A stretch of DNA of 64,000 bases from Oscillospiraceae bacterium (GTDB lineage Bacteria > Bacillota > Clostridia > Oscillospirales > Oscillospiraceae). A model generated the notes under the pieces. The model did no database searches, had not been told where the DNA came from, and worked only from the letters and a program-made list of their open reading frames with translations. Position 1 is the stretch's first letter. Every line of letters starts with the position of its first letter. The DNA lies in contig JAETNP010000003.1 of the NCBI GenBank assembly GCA_021768185.1, positions 37,947 through 101,946 on the forward strand, in the 5' to 3' direction. Of this stretch, positions 24,173-33,600 are shown in pieces. The position numbers and the translations under genes are program-made.

Positions 24173-24421
24173 ATGCTGAACACTATGCAAACACATAGAA
24201 ATTTAGCCGATCTGCCGGACTTTTGTACATTGGCTGATTTTGCCGTTGTACTCGGCATTTCTAAGGCTACAGCTTACCGCATGGCAGAGCAGGAGAGGAT
24301 TCCCTGCATTCGCTTGGGAAAACGGATCATTCTTTCTAAGAAACACTTGGAACAGTGGATTGATCAAGAAATCGAATACAAACTTGATGGAAAGGACAGG
24401 GAGGATATCAAAAATGGCTAG
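24173..24421 (+). CDS. Excisionase-like helix-turn-helix protein
   Basis: 82 residues with a MerR/excisionase-type winged helix: FCTLADFAVVLGISKATAYR, then MAEQERIPCIRLGKRIILSK. ATG 24173 was chosen for GGAAAGG upstream. Its last 8 bp overlap the integrase start, the normal xis-int arrangement in Gram-positive integrative elements. It would assist excision or set recombination direction. Confidence 0.85.
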   Translation: MLNTMQTHRNLADLPDFCTLADFAVVLGISKATAYRMAEQERIPCIRLGKRIILSKKHLEQWIDQEIEYKLDGKDREDIKNG

Positions 24422-25688
24422 ACGCGCAAAGGGTGAGGGAACCCTATACCAAGCCAAAGACAAAAGCTGGATCTACCAATACAGGGTAGATGGTCAGAGG
24501 AAAACGAAGCGTTTCCAGAAAAAAGCGGATGCCAAAGCCTATATCGAAGCACTGACTGCCGCTTCGCCCGTCTCTTCTGTGGAAGTCATCGGTCCCACTC
24601 GCCAGCAAAATGCTGCCACATCTGAGGTTATTACACTCGGTGCTTGGATGGATCGTTGGCTGGAAAATTATGCCCGGCCCACCATCAAGCATTCTACTTA
24701 TTGCAGCTACGAGCTCTATGTCCGTGCCCATATCAAGCCGCAGATCGGCGGTTTGTATATGAACACCCTGCGGGCCGATGAGTTGCAGGAATTCTTCAAT
24801 GAGCGCGGCAAAAATGGCAATCAGGCCAGAAAAGGCGGCCTCGCCCCCAAAACCCTGACCAACATGCGGAACATGATGCACATGGCCTTTGGACAGGCTG
24901 TAAAGAACCATCTGTTGCAAGAGAATCTGATTGAAGGGATCCGCCTGCCTAAAGCGCCTAGAACGGAAATGCGCGTGTTGAGTAGAGAGGAGCAACGGCG
25001 GCTGATGACTGCCGCCCGCTTGGCCCCGGAGCCTGCAGCATTCGGTATCATCTTCGATATGTTCACTGGTTTGCGTCTGGGGGAACTGTGTGGCCTGCGG
25101 TGGGAAAATGTGGATATGGAAAGCAGATCGTTCCTGATTTGTGAGACGCGAAACCGTCTGCCCAATCATGATAATTCTATTACGGCTTCCACTACGGTCA
25201 AGACCACGCCCACCACCAAGACTGACAATTCCCGCAGGCGGGTGTTCATCATGGACGAGTTATTCCATGATTTTGAGATGTACAGGAGCATCCAGATGTC
25301 GATCAAAGAGCAGGACTATAGTTATAACCCAGAGGGTTACGTGTTCTGCCAGGAGAACGGCTCTCCCTACGAGCCCCGCACCTACCAGGATCTATTCAAA
25401 CGTTGTATCCGGCAGGCTGGCATCCCGGACGCCAATTTTCATTCGTTGCGTCATACATTCGCCACCCGATCTCTGGAACAGGGAATGGATGTTGTAACTC
25501 TCTCCCGGCTCCTGGGCCACGCCACCCCGTCCATCACGCTGGACAAGTACGGTCATGCCTTGGACGATCACAAACGGGACAGTGTGGCAAAGTTGGGTGA
25601 CATTTATTCGGCAAGACCGCAGCAGAGAGGACCCGCTCCGGCTCCGCAGGAAGAACCCACCCCGATAGGAATGAAAATGGGCTGGTAA
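24414..25688 (+). CDS. Tyrosine recombinase / integrase
   Basis: 424 residues. The N-terminal AP2-like DNA-binding segment (GTLYQAKDKSWIYQYRVDG) is followed by an SAM-like core-binding domain (WLENYARPTIKHSTYCSYE) and a catalytic domain with FTGLRLGELCGLRW (Arg), FHSLRHTFATRSL (His-x-x-Arg), LLGHATPSIT (His) and LDKYGHAL (Tyr nucleophile). All catalytic residues are present, so it is probably active. GGGAGG is about 10 nt before the ATG. It is followed at 25703 by direct repeats and then by tRNA genes, the usual landing sites; the other end of the element is not evident and no conjugation or phage structural genes remain. Confidence 0.95.
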   Translation: MARRAKGEGTLYQAKDKSWIYQYRVDGQRKTKRFQKKADAKAYIEALTAASPVSSVEVIGPTRQQNAATSEVITLGAWMDRWLENYARPTIKHSTYCSYELYVRAHIKPQIGGLYMNTLRADELQEFFNERGKNGNQARKGGLAPKTLTNMRNMMHMAFGQAVKNHLLQENLIEGIRLPKAPRTEMRVLSREEQRRLMTAARLAPEPAAFGIIFDMFTGLRLGELCGLRWENVDMESRSFLICETRNRLPNHDNSITASTTVKTTPTTKTDNSRRRVFIMDELFHDFEMYRSIQMSIKEQDYSYNPEGYVFCQENGSPYEPRTYQDLFKRCIRQAGIPDANFHSLRHTFATRSLEQGMDVVTLSRLLGHATPSITLDKYGHALDDHKRDSVAKLGDIYSARPQQRGPAPAPQEEPTPIGMKMGW

Positions 25689-25702
25689 GCAGCACGAGCA
25701 GC

Positions 25703-25757
25703 AGATAAGCATCAGCGATGCAAAAGAAAATGAAAAATAAGCATCAGATAAGCATCA
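25703..25757. repeat. Three direct repeats of ATAAGCATCA after the integrase gene
   Basis: Copies start near 25705, 25737 and 25748; the first and third share the longer AGATAAGCATCA. Short direct repeats just outside int are typical of integrase arm-type binding sites at an element end. Confidence 0.6.
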
Positions 25758-25786
25758 CGAAAAATCGCTCCGAACTTTTTGACAAG

Positions 25787-25822
25787 AAAAACGGCTGATT
25801 TCCCATGAAATCAGCCGTTTTA
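25787..25822. terminator. Bidirectional terminator between integrase and tRNA genes
   Basis: AAAACGGCTGATTT pairs with AAATCAGCCGTTTT (14 bp, short loop) with A- and T-rich flanks on both sides. Confidence 0.85.
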
Positions 25823-25898
25823 TGGTTGCGGCGGTAGGACTTGAACCTACGACCTCCGGGTTATGAGCCCGACGAGCTGCCAACTGCTCTACGCCGCG
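25823..25898 (-). tRNA. Initiator tRNA-fMet (anticodon CAT)
   Basis: Cloverleaf on the minus strand with anticodon loop CTCATAA, TTCAAGT T-loop and encoded CCA. Two initiator marks are visible: an unpaired C1-A72 (5' CGCGGCG, 3' CGCCGCA then CCA) and three G-C pairs in the anticodon stem (GGG/CCC). Confidence 0.93.
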
Positions 25899-25924
25899 AT
25901 ATTTAAGATTTAATCAATCCCCGA

Positions 25925-26011
25925 TGGTGCCGGTGACCGGACTCGAACCGGCACGGTATCACTACCGAGGGATTTTAAGTCCCTTGTGTCTACCAATTCC
26001 ACCACACCGGC
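25925..26011 (-). tRNA. tRNA-Leu (anticodon TAA)
   Basis: An 87-nt cloverleaf with long variable arm (CGGTAGTGATACCG), anticodon loop CTTAAAA, GGTTCGAGTCC T-arm and encoded CCA. Acceptor GCCGGTG/CACCGGC. It lies 26 bp upstream of tRNA-fMet in the same direction. Confidence 0.93.
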
Positions 26012-26028
26012 GAATATCGGCGTGAATT

Positions 26029-26057
26029 ACAATACCACGGAAGCGTCATTTTGTCAA
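26029..26057 (-). promoter_or_regulatory. Promoter of the tRNA pair
   Basis: Minus strand -35 TTGACA (26052-26057), 17-bp spacer, -10 TATTGT (26029-26034), ending 18 bp before tRNA-Leu. Confidence 0.7.
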
Positions 26058-26097
26058 CCCCTTTTTCACAGATTTTGGCGTCAGGCAGCCACTATTA

Positions 26098-26141
26098 TTA
26101 GGTTACACAAGGCCACACGGCCAAATGTAACCTAATTTTTT
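26098..26141. terminator. Hairpin terminator
   Basis: TTAGGTTACA pairs with TGTAACCTAA, with an inner GGCC-ACAC-GGCC stem, followed by TTTTTT. It points rightwards; no intact gene precedes it on the plus strand. Confidence 0.7.
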
Positions 26142-26224
26142 GCATTTTAGAGATGAGGGCGTGGTCGATTATGCTTTTAGAGCCCTGGAAGAGCGCCCGA
26201 AAATTGAATACTGTGGGAGGAGGG

Positions 26225-26420
26225 GCGGACGCCTAAAGAAATTTCCGAAACTACGGGCGTGCCTGTCCATGCGGTCTACAAGGAAATGATCATGGGCAGG
26301 ACGGGACCCGCCTGCCGGATCAACGCCTGCGGTACAGTGCGGAACTGGCCCAGCACCGGGGCAAGCGGACCGGGCAGCCCACCAAAAGAGGCAAGGCGGC
26401 GGAGGCCGCCGGGAGATAAG
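26225..26420 (+). pseudogene. Frameshifted remnant of a small helix-turn-helix protein gene
   Basis: One frame reads RTPKEISETTGVPVHAVYKE, a helix-turn-helix of the type found in phage/ICE accessory proteins. After MIMGR the continuation DGTRLPDQRLRYSAELAQHR and a Lys/Arg-rich end before TAA is in another frame. The missing 5' part is also out of frame. A decayed gene. Confidence 0.5.
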
Positions 26421-26469
26421 AGAACACCATGGAAAAAAGGAAATCAAGTTTAGGTCAACAGTGGCACGG

Positions 26470-26809
26470 GGCGCGGCGTAGGAGGGCCGCCAGGATAGTG
26501 TGATTTGCCGGATTTACTGGGACCGGACGCTGGCCGGAGCGGGAAAACCGGTCCATATCGTGACGGCCTACGACACAAGAGAACTGGGGGAAGCGATAAA
26601 TACTGCCGTGCACATCGGCTTCAAGAGCCTGGAAGACGCAAAAGAGTGGCCGTGTTCCGGGAGACCACCGAGCAGGCCAAGAATTCCACACCTGTCTGGA
26701 CGCCATGGGGCTGAAATACCGGGACCTGCTGGAATTGGAGGTCCTGGCGCACAGCTTGGGAGACATGAGTCACAACATCCTGCTGGGGTATGAGCGCGGG
26801 GAGGGCTGA
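26470..26809 (+). pseudogene. Decayed mobile-element gene(s)
   Basis: Coding-like pieces in different frames: YWDRTLAGAGKPVHIVTAYD followed by ELGEAINTAVHIGFKSLEDA, then FRETTEQAK, then LLELEVLAHSLGDMSHNILL before a TGA at 26807-26809. At least two frameshifts are needed to join them. A further piece, YVAYVCGQPVEVTADSLWTL, follows to 26930. No family assigned; the composition resembles ICE cargo. Confidence 0.4.
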
Positions 26810-26952
26810 CCAAGTGGGACCTGAAACAGCGGCGGCCCCTATGTGGCCTACGTATGCGGCCAGCCCGTGGAAGTGACGGCTGACAGCCTGTGGACGCTTG
26901 CCTATCGCCTGGAGTTAGCCATGCCCGTACATCTGTTGTGCATTAGCCCACA

Positions 26953-27135
26953 TTATATCGAGACTGCCCCGACATATCCAGATAAATCGGCAGACAGCTT
27001 TCTGCCCGTAGTACTGAGCAACCACCGCATTTTGAAGGTTTGGCCGTACTTTTCACAGATTCGGAACCGATTATGCCCGTCAATGATAACCATATCCTCG
27101 TTGACGATAATTGGGGTATAACCCCCATTCTCCAA
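26953..27135 (-). pseudogene. ParB/Spo0J-like N-terminal fragment
   Basis: Reads NGGYTPIIVNEDMVIIDGHN then RFRICEKYGQTF, the ParB-like nuclease-fold signature (pI-v...iidGHnR), then loses similarity and stops. No upstream or downstream part of ParB is present. It is transcribed against the surrounding remnants. Confidence 0.45.
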
Positions 27136-27227
27136 AAAGTACTTGGGGTACAGCGAAAAGCCTATAAATGAAATTCAATCTCTTTTGAGAAAGCCTATTA
27201 TTATGATATTGCTATAAGAAACCAACA

Positions 27228-27497
27228 ATGGCAGGAGTACATGCTACACCGGAAGAACTTGACAGATTTACCGGAACGCTCGAGGGCTATCTCAATACTG
27301 TTGAATCGGAGACGGACCGGCTGAAAGCCGCGTTCGGTGAACTGGGTGATAGCTGGCAGGATCAGCAGAGGCAGTCATTTGAAGAGAATTTCCAGCAACT
27401 CATCAACGCGCTTTCCAGCTTCAAGCAGGACGCAGAAGATCAGATTCCTTATCTGCGGCAAATTGCGGAAGATCTGCGCACCTACCTGAGCAGATAG
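27228..27497 (+). CDS. WXG100-like small helical protein
   Basis: 89 residues predicted as two long helices around a central turn LGDSWQDQQRQSFEENF. This resembles the WXG/ESAT-6 hairpin, with W-Q-D in place of W-x-G, and the length (about 90-100) fits. Such proteins are type VII secretion substrates or ICE-associated factors; no secretion genes are in the window. Only a poor SD precedes the ATG. Surrounded by gene remnants but itself intact. Confidence 0.6.
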   Translation: MAGVHATPEELDRFTGTLEGYLNTVESETDRLKAAFGELGDSWQDQQRQSFEENFQQLINALSSFKQDAEDQIPYLRQIAEDLRTYLSR

Positions 27498-27735
27498 CCG
27501 GCGGCGGGTAATGACCATCTGCTTGAAGTCATAGTGGACGCTATCATTGATGGCAGCCTTGAAATCCGCTCGTTCCTCAGGCTGGATATTCCGGACAAGG
27601 GGATCTACTGGGATGTGCCGGATCTGCTCTATGCTCTCCTGGTGTATGTGACCGGCGATGACGGCGCAGGTGATATCAGGATCACAGGGCTCAGCTTGGA
27701 CGACATTGAAATGTAAGGAAGCGCAAGCTGTTTGC

Positions 27736-27867
27736 ATGTATCTAATCATCGAAGGAATGCCATCATCAGGAAAGCCAACCCTGGCGAAGGCGCTGGCTGC
27801 CCGGTACCAGGGAATCTATTTTAAGAGTTTGCTTCCGGATGACGGCTTTTGGAATCTGGTGCGTTGA
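27736..27867 (+). pseudogene. Truncated P-loop kinase gene (5' fragment)
   Basis: 43 codons: MYLIIEGMPSSGKPTLAKAL, then AARYQGIYFKSLLPDDGFW, stopping at TGA. This is the P-loop start of a thymidylate-kinase-like or other nucleoside-kinase protein, with Pro in place of the usual Thr/Ser after GK, which should impair phosphate binding. No continuation follows. The interval 27498-27735 holds a 60-codon plus-strand frame (DAIIDGSLEIRSFLRLDIPD) that I cannot assign. Confidence 0.5.
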
Positions 27868-27888
27868 ATCCGAGACAATACTCTGTAT

Positions 27889-28173
27889 TCAGCAGAATCT
27901 GACTTGCTGCATATAGTGGACCTCTTCCGCAGTGAATGCCAGATCTCGAAGATGCTGGCGGATGAGGGTACTGGTCTTGGTGGCGTAGCCATCCGTGGTG
28001 ACCGCTGTGTGGTCCAGCCGCAGGGCGCCAACATAGCCGTCCTCGCTGGTCACCTCCATCTCGGCGTCTAGTTGCATCTCCTCATCTGTGAATTTCCAGA
28101 AATCCTCAGGGTTTGGGGTTCGTCTTATATTGAACCTCCTTCTTGCGAAAACGAAAAGAGGCCCCCAGGGCAT
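27889..28173 (-). pseudogene. Fragment of a mobile-element protein
   Basis: Contains EDFWKFTDEEMQLDAEMEVT and ALRLDHTAVTTDGYATKTST, which looks like part of a longer ICE-encoded protein, then diverges. Neither end is intact. The remaining 28174-28440 has no gene; it contains a GC-rich stem ending in CTTTTTGCG near 28250. Confidence 0.4.
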
Positions 28174-28440
28174 CCCATCTGCTGTTTGGTTGTTTCGGCC
28201 TCACATGGCCCTCTGCGCACGCAGCGCGGCGGGGTCCACCTCCCCTGTGGGGCTTTTTGCGAATATGGTAGGATTGTGGGCAGAATGCGGGCAAGTGCTC
28301 AGGGATAGGGATAAAAGGCAAAGCCATTTGCCTCCGCTTTTGATACGATGCAGCCCCGTTCAAGCAGAATTCTAAATCAACACAGATTTTGACGTCTCTG
28401 CCGCTGAAGGTTGATTTCCCTGTCAGCCCCGCAGTCATGG

Positions 28441-28469
28441 TTGACAACAGCGCCCGGAATTATTATAAT
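28441..28469 (+). promoter_or_regulatory. Consensus sigma-A promoter for fprA
   Basis: TTGACA (28441-28446), 17-bp spacer, TATAAT (28464-28469): a full consensus, so probably strong and constitutive unless repressed. The transcript would start about 30 nt before the ATG. Confidence 0.85.
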
Positions 28470-28505
28470 GTGGAAGAAAACCGCCAAAGAAAGGAAAAAT
28501 CCGCC

Positions 28506-29672
28506 ATGAGTGATCTCCATGTTTCTGATTCCGTCCGCTATATCGGTGCGGACGATACCACCATTGACCTCTTTGAGAGCCAGTACCCCGTTCCCAACGG
28601 CGTATCCTATAACTCCTACCTCATTCTGGACGAGAAAACAGCCGTCATGGACACCGTGGACCGCCGGGCGGCAGACCGGTGGCTGGAAAATCTGGACGCT
28701 CAGCTCCGGGGCCGCAGCCCCGACTACCTGGTGGTGCAGCACCTGGAGCCGGACCATGCGGGCAGCATCGGCCTGCTGCTGGAAAAGTTCCCGGAGATGC
28801 GGCTGGTGGGCAACGCCAAGACCTTCTCCATGCTGCCCAAGTACTTTCCCGGAGATTGGAGCGCCCGGTCTGTCACCGTGAAGGAGGGGGACACCCTCTC
28901 CCTGGGCAGCCACACCCTCACCTTCGTCATGGCCCCCATGGTCCACTGGCCGGAGGTAATGGTGAGCTATGAATCCAGCGAAAAGATTCTCTTCTCCGCC
29001 GACGGCTTCGGCACCTTCGGGGCCCTGAGCGCCGGGGAGAGCTGGGACGCGGAGGCCGCCCGGTACTATTTCAATATCGTGGGCAAGTACGGCGTCCAGG
29101 TCCAGGCCCTGCTGAAAAAGGCCGCCGGGCTGGATATCCAAACCATCTGCCCCCTCCACGGCCCCGTCCTGCGGGAGAACCTGGGGTACTATCTGGACAA
29201 GTATGACCGCTGGAGCCGCTACGAGCCGGAGGAGCCGGAGGCCGTGCTGGTGGCCTACGCCTCCATCCACGGCAACACTGCCCGGGCCGCCGGGATGATG
29301 AAGGAGATCCTGGAGAAGAAGGGCTGCGCCCGCGCGGCGCTCATCGACCTGTGCCGGGAGGACCAGGCCGTCGCGGTGGAGGAGGCCTTCCGCTGCGGCA
29401 GGGCCGTGTTTATGAGCCCCACCTACGACGGGGGCCTCTTCCCGGCCATGGACCACTTCATGGCCCATCTGCGGGACAAGACCTGGCGGAAGCGGAAGGC
29501 GGCCATCATTGAGAACGGCTCCTGGGCGCCCGCCGCCGCCAAGGTCATGCGGGGGTATCTGGAGGCCATGAAGGACATTGAGATCTGCCCCACCGTCCAC
29601 ACCATCCAGGGTGCGGTGAAGGACTGCGACGTCGCCGCCATGGAGCGCATCGCGGACGAAGTGCTGGGCTGA
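28506..29672 (+). CDS. fprA: FprA family A-type flavodiiron protein
   Basis: 388 residues. The N-terminal metallo-beta-lactamase-like domain holds the di-iron site: QHLEPDHAGS gives H79, E81, D83, H84; MVHWPE gives H147; FSADGFG gives D166; CPLHGP gives H218. The flavodoxin domain follows from about 255 (VLVAYASIHGNTARAAGMM, the FMN phosphate loop; SPTYDGGLFP; ENGSWAPAAAK). It reduces O2 to water or NO to N2O in strict anaerobes using reduced rubredoxin. No rubredoxin or flavin-reductase domain is fused, hence type A. ATG 28506 follows AAAGGAAAAA. It is followed 4 nt later by an M23 peptidase gene, probably co-transcribed. Confidence 0.95.
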   Translation: MSDLHVSDSVRYIGADDTTIDLFESQYPVPNGVSYNSYLILDEKTAVMDTVDRRAADRWLENLDAQLRGRSPDYLVVQHLEPDHAGSIGLLLEKFPEMRLVGNAKTFSMLPKYFPGDWSARSVTVKEGDTLSLGSHTLTFVMAPMVHWPEVMVSYESSEKILFSADGFGTFGALSAGESWDAEAARYYFNIVGKYGVQVQALLKKAAGLDIQTICPLHGPVLRENLGYYLDKYDRWSRYEPEEPEAVLVAYASIHGNTARAAGMMKEILEKKGCARAALIDLCREDQAVAVEEAFRCGRAVFMSPTYDGGLFPAMDHFMAHLRDKTWRKRKAAIIENGSWAPAAAKVMRGYLEAMKDIEICPTVHTIQGAVKDCDVAAMERIADEVLG

Positions 29673-29676
29673 GCGG

Positions 29677-30633
29677 ATGCGGATACGCTGCGACGATGTG
29701 ATCTATTCAGTGGTCCGGGAGGAGCACATGCTCCACAACGACTTCTTCCTGCGGTACCTGGCTTTTGAGGACGGGGAGTCCCCTGCGGCGCTGACCCTGA
29801 CCTGCCGGACGGAGGGCAGGCCCTGCTTTCAGGTCCGCTATGAGGGGGAGGAGCTGGCCCTGCGGCTGGCCTATGGCCGGGAGGAGCTGGCCCGGTACCG
29901 GGACAGCAGCCTGGGGCGCATCCTGGGCCTGTCGTACCGCCCGGATACGACCTTCCTCCACGAGCACTTCGCGTTTTTTGCCAGCGGGGCGGCGGATACC
30001 CTCCACGTCCTGGCGGAGCGGGACGGCCTGCGGGCGGAGAAAACGATCTCCGTTGTCCCCTATGTGAGCCCCAACCGCTACCGTTTCCCACTGCGGGGGA
30101 CGGTGCTGGTGACGGATACCTACCCCTCTGTCAACTCCCACCGGTGGTGCCGGAACAGCGAGTTCGCCTTTGACGCCGGGCGGTTTGACGAGACCCTGAC
30201 CCGGCCCCTGATCGAGGGCGATCCGGTGTACGCCGCCTGCGGCGGCGTGGTGGAGGAGGTCTTCGACGGCCTGGAGGATACCGGTGAGGAGACGGACCTG
30301 GAGCAGGTGGAGGCCCGGTTCGGGGAGCACGCCCGGATCGACGGGAACCACGTGCTGCTGCGCCACCCCGGCGGGGAGCTGTCCCTGTATTCCCATCTGC
30401 TGAAGGGGAGCGTCACCGCCCGGGAGGGGGAGACCGTCCAAGCGGGCCAACTCCTTGGAAGGGTAGGCAGCAGCGGATCCAGCTGGATCCCCCACCTGCA
30501 TTTCCATGTGATGCGGGACAGCCTGGAGGGACCTGGGGTCCCGGTCCGGTTTGACGGCCTGACTACCATCCTGGGGGAGCCCTGCCTGCTGGAGGACCCG
30601 GTGAACCTGGTGCGGTGGGAGGAAAAAGCATAA
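29677..30633 (+). CDS. M23-family (LytM-type) metallopeptidase
   Basis: 318 residues. The C-terminal M23 domain (about 145-310) has the zinc motifs NSHRWCRNSEFAFD (H...D), GNHVLLRHPGGELSLYSHL and the H-x-H motif PHLHFHV. The N-terminal half is a beta-rich domain without known function. No signal peptide is recognisable, unusual for a cell-wall endopeptidase; it starts MRIRCDDVIYSVVREEHM. Four nt after fprA and with a terminator directly behind it. Confidence 0.8.
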   Translation: MRIRCDDVIYSVVREEHMLHNDFFLRYLAFEDGESPAALTLTCRTEGRPCFQVRYEGEELALRLAYGREELARYRDSSLGRILGLSYRPDTTFLHEHFAFFASGAADTLHVLAERDGLRAEKTISVVPYVSPNRYRFPLRGTVLVTDTYPSVNSHRWCRNSEFAFDAGRFDETLTRPLIEGDPVYAACGGVVEEVFDGLEDTGEETDLEQVEARFGEHARIDGNHVLLRHPGGELSLYSHLLKGSVTAREGETVQAGQLLGRVGSSGSSWIPHLHFHVMRDSLEGPGVPVRFDGLTTILGEPCLLEDPVNLVRWEEKA

Positions 30634-30674
30634 AAGACCGGGGCCGGTTCAAACTGAACCGGCCCCGGTCTTAT
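30634..30674. terminator. Strong bidirectional terminator
   Basis: AAGACCGGGGCCGGTTCA pairs perfectly with its complement across a 3-nt loop (18 bp). It lies between the convergent M23 and subtilisin genes. Confidence 0.9.
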
Positions 30675-30695
30675 TGACTGATTTGGCGGGAAGGG

Positions 30696-33600
30696 TTACG
30701 AGCGCTCCATAAACCGCATAAGCATCTGTGCGGTCTCCGCCCGGGTGACGCCGGCGTTGGGGTTCAGCCTCCCGTCCGCGCCGCCCTGGAGCAGGCCGGC
30801 GCCCACGGCCCAGGACACCGCCTCCCGGGCCCAGTCCGCCACGGTGCTCCCATCGGGGAAGGCGGCCAGATCCCCGCTCTCCCCGCCGGAGGGCTTGGCG
30901 CACCGGTACAGCATCACCGCCAACTCCTGGCGGGTAACGCCGGCGGTGCCGTAGAAGGCCCCGTCCGCGCGGCCGGACACCACCCCTGCCTCATAGGCCC
31001 AGCACAGGGCCTTGATGTACTTTGCCCGGCTGGGGACATCATGGAAGGGCAGATCCTCCAGGGACAGCTTGGACACGGGACTGCCGCTGGCCCGGTGGAG
31101 GGCGTCCACGATCACCCATCGCGTGGCGGAATCCGACGGCATGAAGAATGCGTTTCCGTCGCCCCGCATCACACCTGCGCCCACCACGCAGTCCACCGCC
31201 TCGTGGTACCATGCGTCATAGGACACATCCCGCAGCAGCACGGCGGCGCATTCCCTGGGGGCGGCGGCCCCGCCGGCGGCCAGGGCCTTCACGTCCACCT
31301 CATAGCCCATAATGTTGGCGGCATAGTCCTCCGCACAGATGTAGACCTTCTCCGGCATCTCCCCGCCGGAGAAGTCCACCGTCAGCGTACACGCCGTCCC
31401 GGCCTCCTCCAGGAAGAAGGCGTTTTCCGCCAGGAGGTTTCCGCCGCCGTCCAGAACGGAGGCATAGGCCGTAAACTGGTCGTCCCGCACCGTAACCGTC
31501 AGCGTGCTTCCGCTCATAGATGCCTCGGCTGCGGGCGGCGCGCCGTCCAGCGTCACCGGGAAGCTCAGTGCCCGGTAAGCGTCATATTCGTCCTCCAGCA
31601 GCCAGCGCCAGGACGCCGGTTCGTCTTGGCGGACGCTGTCGCGGCAGGCGGTCTGGATGTCCTCATCCGTGTCCAGCCAGGCGTATACGTCCACCTGCAC
31701 CTGGGTACCGGCGGGCAGCTTCCGGCCCTTGGCGTCCGTTCCCTCCCAGGCGAAGGCGGCGCTGGGCGCAATGCTCGGACCGAAGAGGCTCCTGCCGGAT
31801 TTTTCCAGCAAAAGCTCCTCCGCGGCGCTGTAGATCTCCCCGGTCTCCGGGTTGGACACTACCATGACCACACCGGCAGCATTGCGCAGGGTGTAGAGGT
31901 TCAGGCACAGCGTCCCGGCGGCGGTGTTCCCTGCCCAGACCGAGAGGGCGCTGCGTCGGTCGTCATGGGGCCCGTAGGCGTGGCCGTTAAAGCCCAGAAG
32001 AATGCCGTCCTCCGGCACAGCCCCAGGCTCCTCCGCCAGAAAGGCCAGATTGGCCCCCAGATCGGCCCCCAGCAGCGTCAGGCAGTCCTCCAGGTCCTGG
32101 GGCAGGGCGCGGCGCTCTGTGGTCAGGTCCCGTCCTCCCGCCAGACGGAAGGCGGCGTTCTGCACATCCCGGAAGTCCAGCGGCTCCAGTACCGGCGCGG
32201 CGTTCCAGCTGCCGCAGTAGCCCAGGAACGCGCCGTGGGCCGTCTGGCCGCTGCCGGAAGCCGTCACATAGCCCTCCACATAAAAGCCGTTGGGATAGAC
32301 CTCCGCCAGTTCCCGCCGCAGCTGTTCGCTGACGGTCAGGCTCAAGGTCGCCGCAGTCTCGCCCCGGGCTGGGACAGTGACAGAGCGGGATCCGCTGACG
32401 GCGACGCCGGAGGTGATGTCCCGGGGGGTCATCAGGCTGTGCCACACGCCATACTGCTGCCGGTAATCGTCGGTGAGGACCTGGACCTCCAGGGAGACAC
32501 TGAGGGGCTTGTCCGAGAGGTTGCGCAGGATGACGGGGAGGGTGAAGCGCCCGTCTTCGCTCTCCCCCAGCTCAATGAGAGGGTTCATGACGGCCAGGGT
32601 GCCGGAGGCGGCGTCCTCCAGGTCGATAAAGCCCGCGCCCTGCCGCCGGGGGGAGACGGGCAGATCGTTTTCGGTGAGCACCTGGGCCCGGCTTGCCAGC
32701 AGGCTCTGGGCCAGGGCGGCGGCCTCCTGTTTGTCCGTGACGCCCCGCTCCCGCAGAGCCTGGAGGAGCACGGCGCAGCTTCCGGCGGCGTAGGGGGAAG
32801 CCATGGAGGTCCCCTCGTCACTGCGGTACTGCTGGGCCGAGGACGCCCCGGCGGAGGTGACGGGGCCGCCGAAGGCGGTCAGCGCCGGAGTCAGATGCAG
32901 GCCGGAGCCCGGGCCCCAGGCGGAGTACTTCGCCATGGCCGCCGTGCCGCCGGCCGTCCGGGAGGCGGCCGCAACGGCCAGCGCGCCGTAAAAGCTGCCG
33001 GGGGAGCAGACGGAACCGTAGTCCGTATAGTTTCCGGTGGGCAGCGGCTGGCCCCAGGCCTTGGTGCTGACGCTGGCCGGGCTGTTGCCGGCGGCGCAGC
33101 AGATCAGCACTCCCGACTGAGCCATCTGGGTGAAGGCCCGGCAGTAGACCCCGTCCAGAGTGTCACTCCCGCTGAATCCCGCGCCGGTGCCCACGGAGAG
33201 GTTCACTACGTCGGCCCCCAGGTTCCAGGCGTCCTCCAGGGCGCGGAGAATAATGGTGTCGTCGGTGCCGCCGCCGGAGCCGTTGGGGAAGATCTTCATG
33301 CTGAGGATCTGGGCCGCCGGGGCCGCGCCCCGGAAGGTGACGTGCCCCGCCCGGTCCTTTGCATACCCAGCAGCCAGGGCGGTGACGTGGGTGCCGTGGC
33401 TGTTGGTGGTGGACACGTTGTCATCCTGGCCGTAGTAGTCATAAGCAAAAGGGATGCGGGAGGAGACATAGCGGCCCTTGGAACCGCCCTTCTGGGTAAA
33501 GTCCGCCACATCCTCCCGGCTGAGCGCGGGAGACTCCATCAGGGACGCGTCGGCAAAGACCTCGTGGTCCGTGTTCAGGCCGCTGTCCAGGATGGCAATG

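Noticed and set aside
28155..28175. GAGGCCCCCAGGGCATCCC as a ninth copy of the GC-rich operator
   Set aside because: Half-site spacing differs, no -35/-10 pair at the fixed distance follows on either strand, and it lies in decayed mobile DNA.
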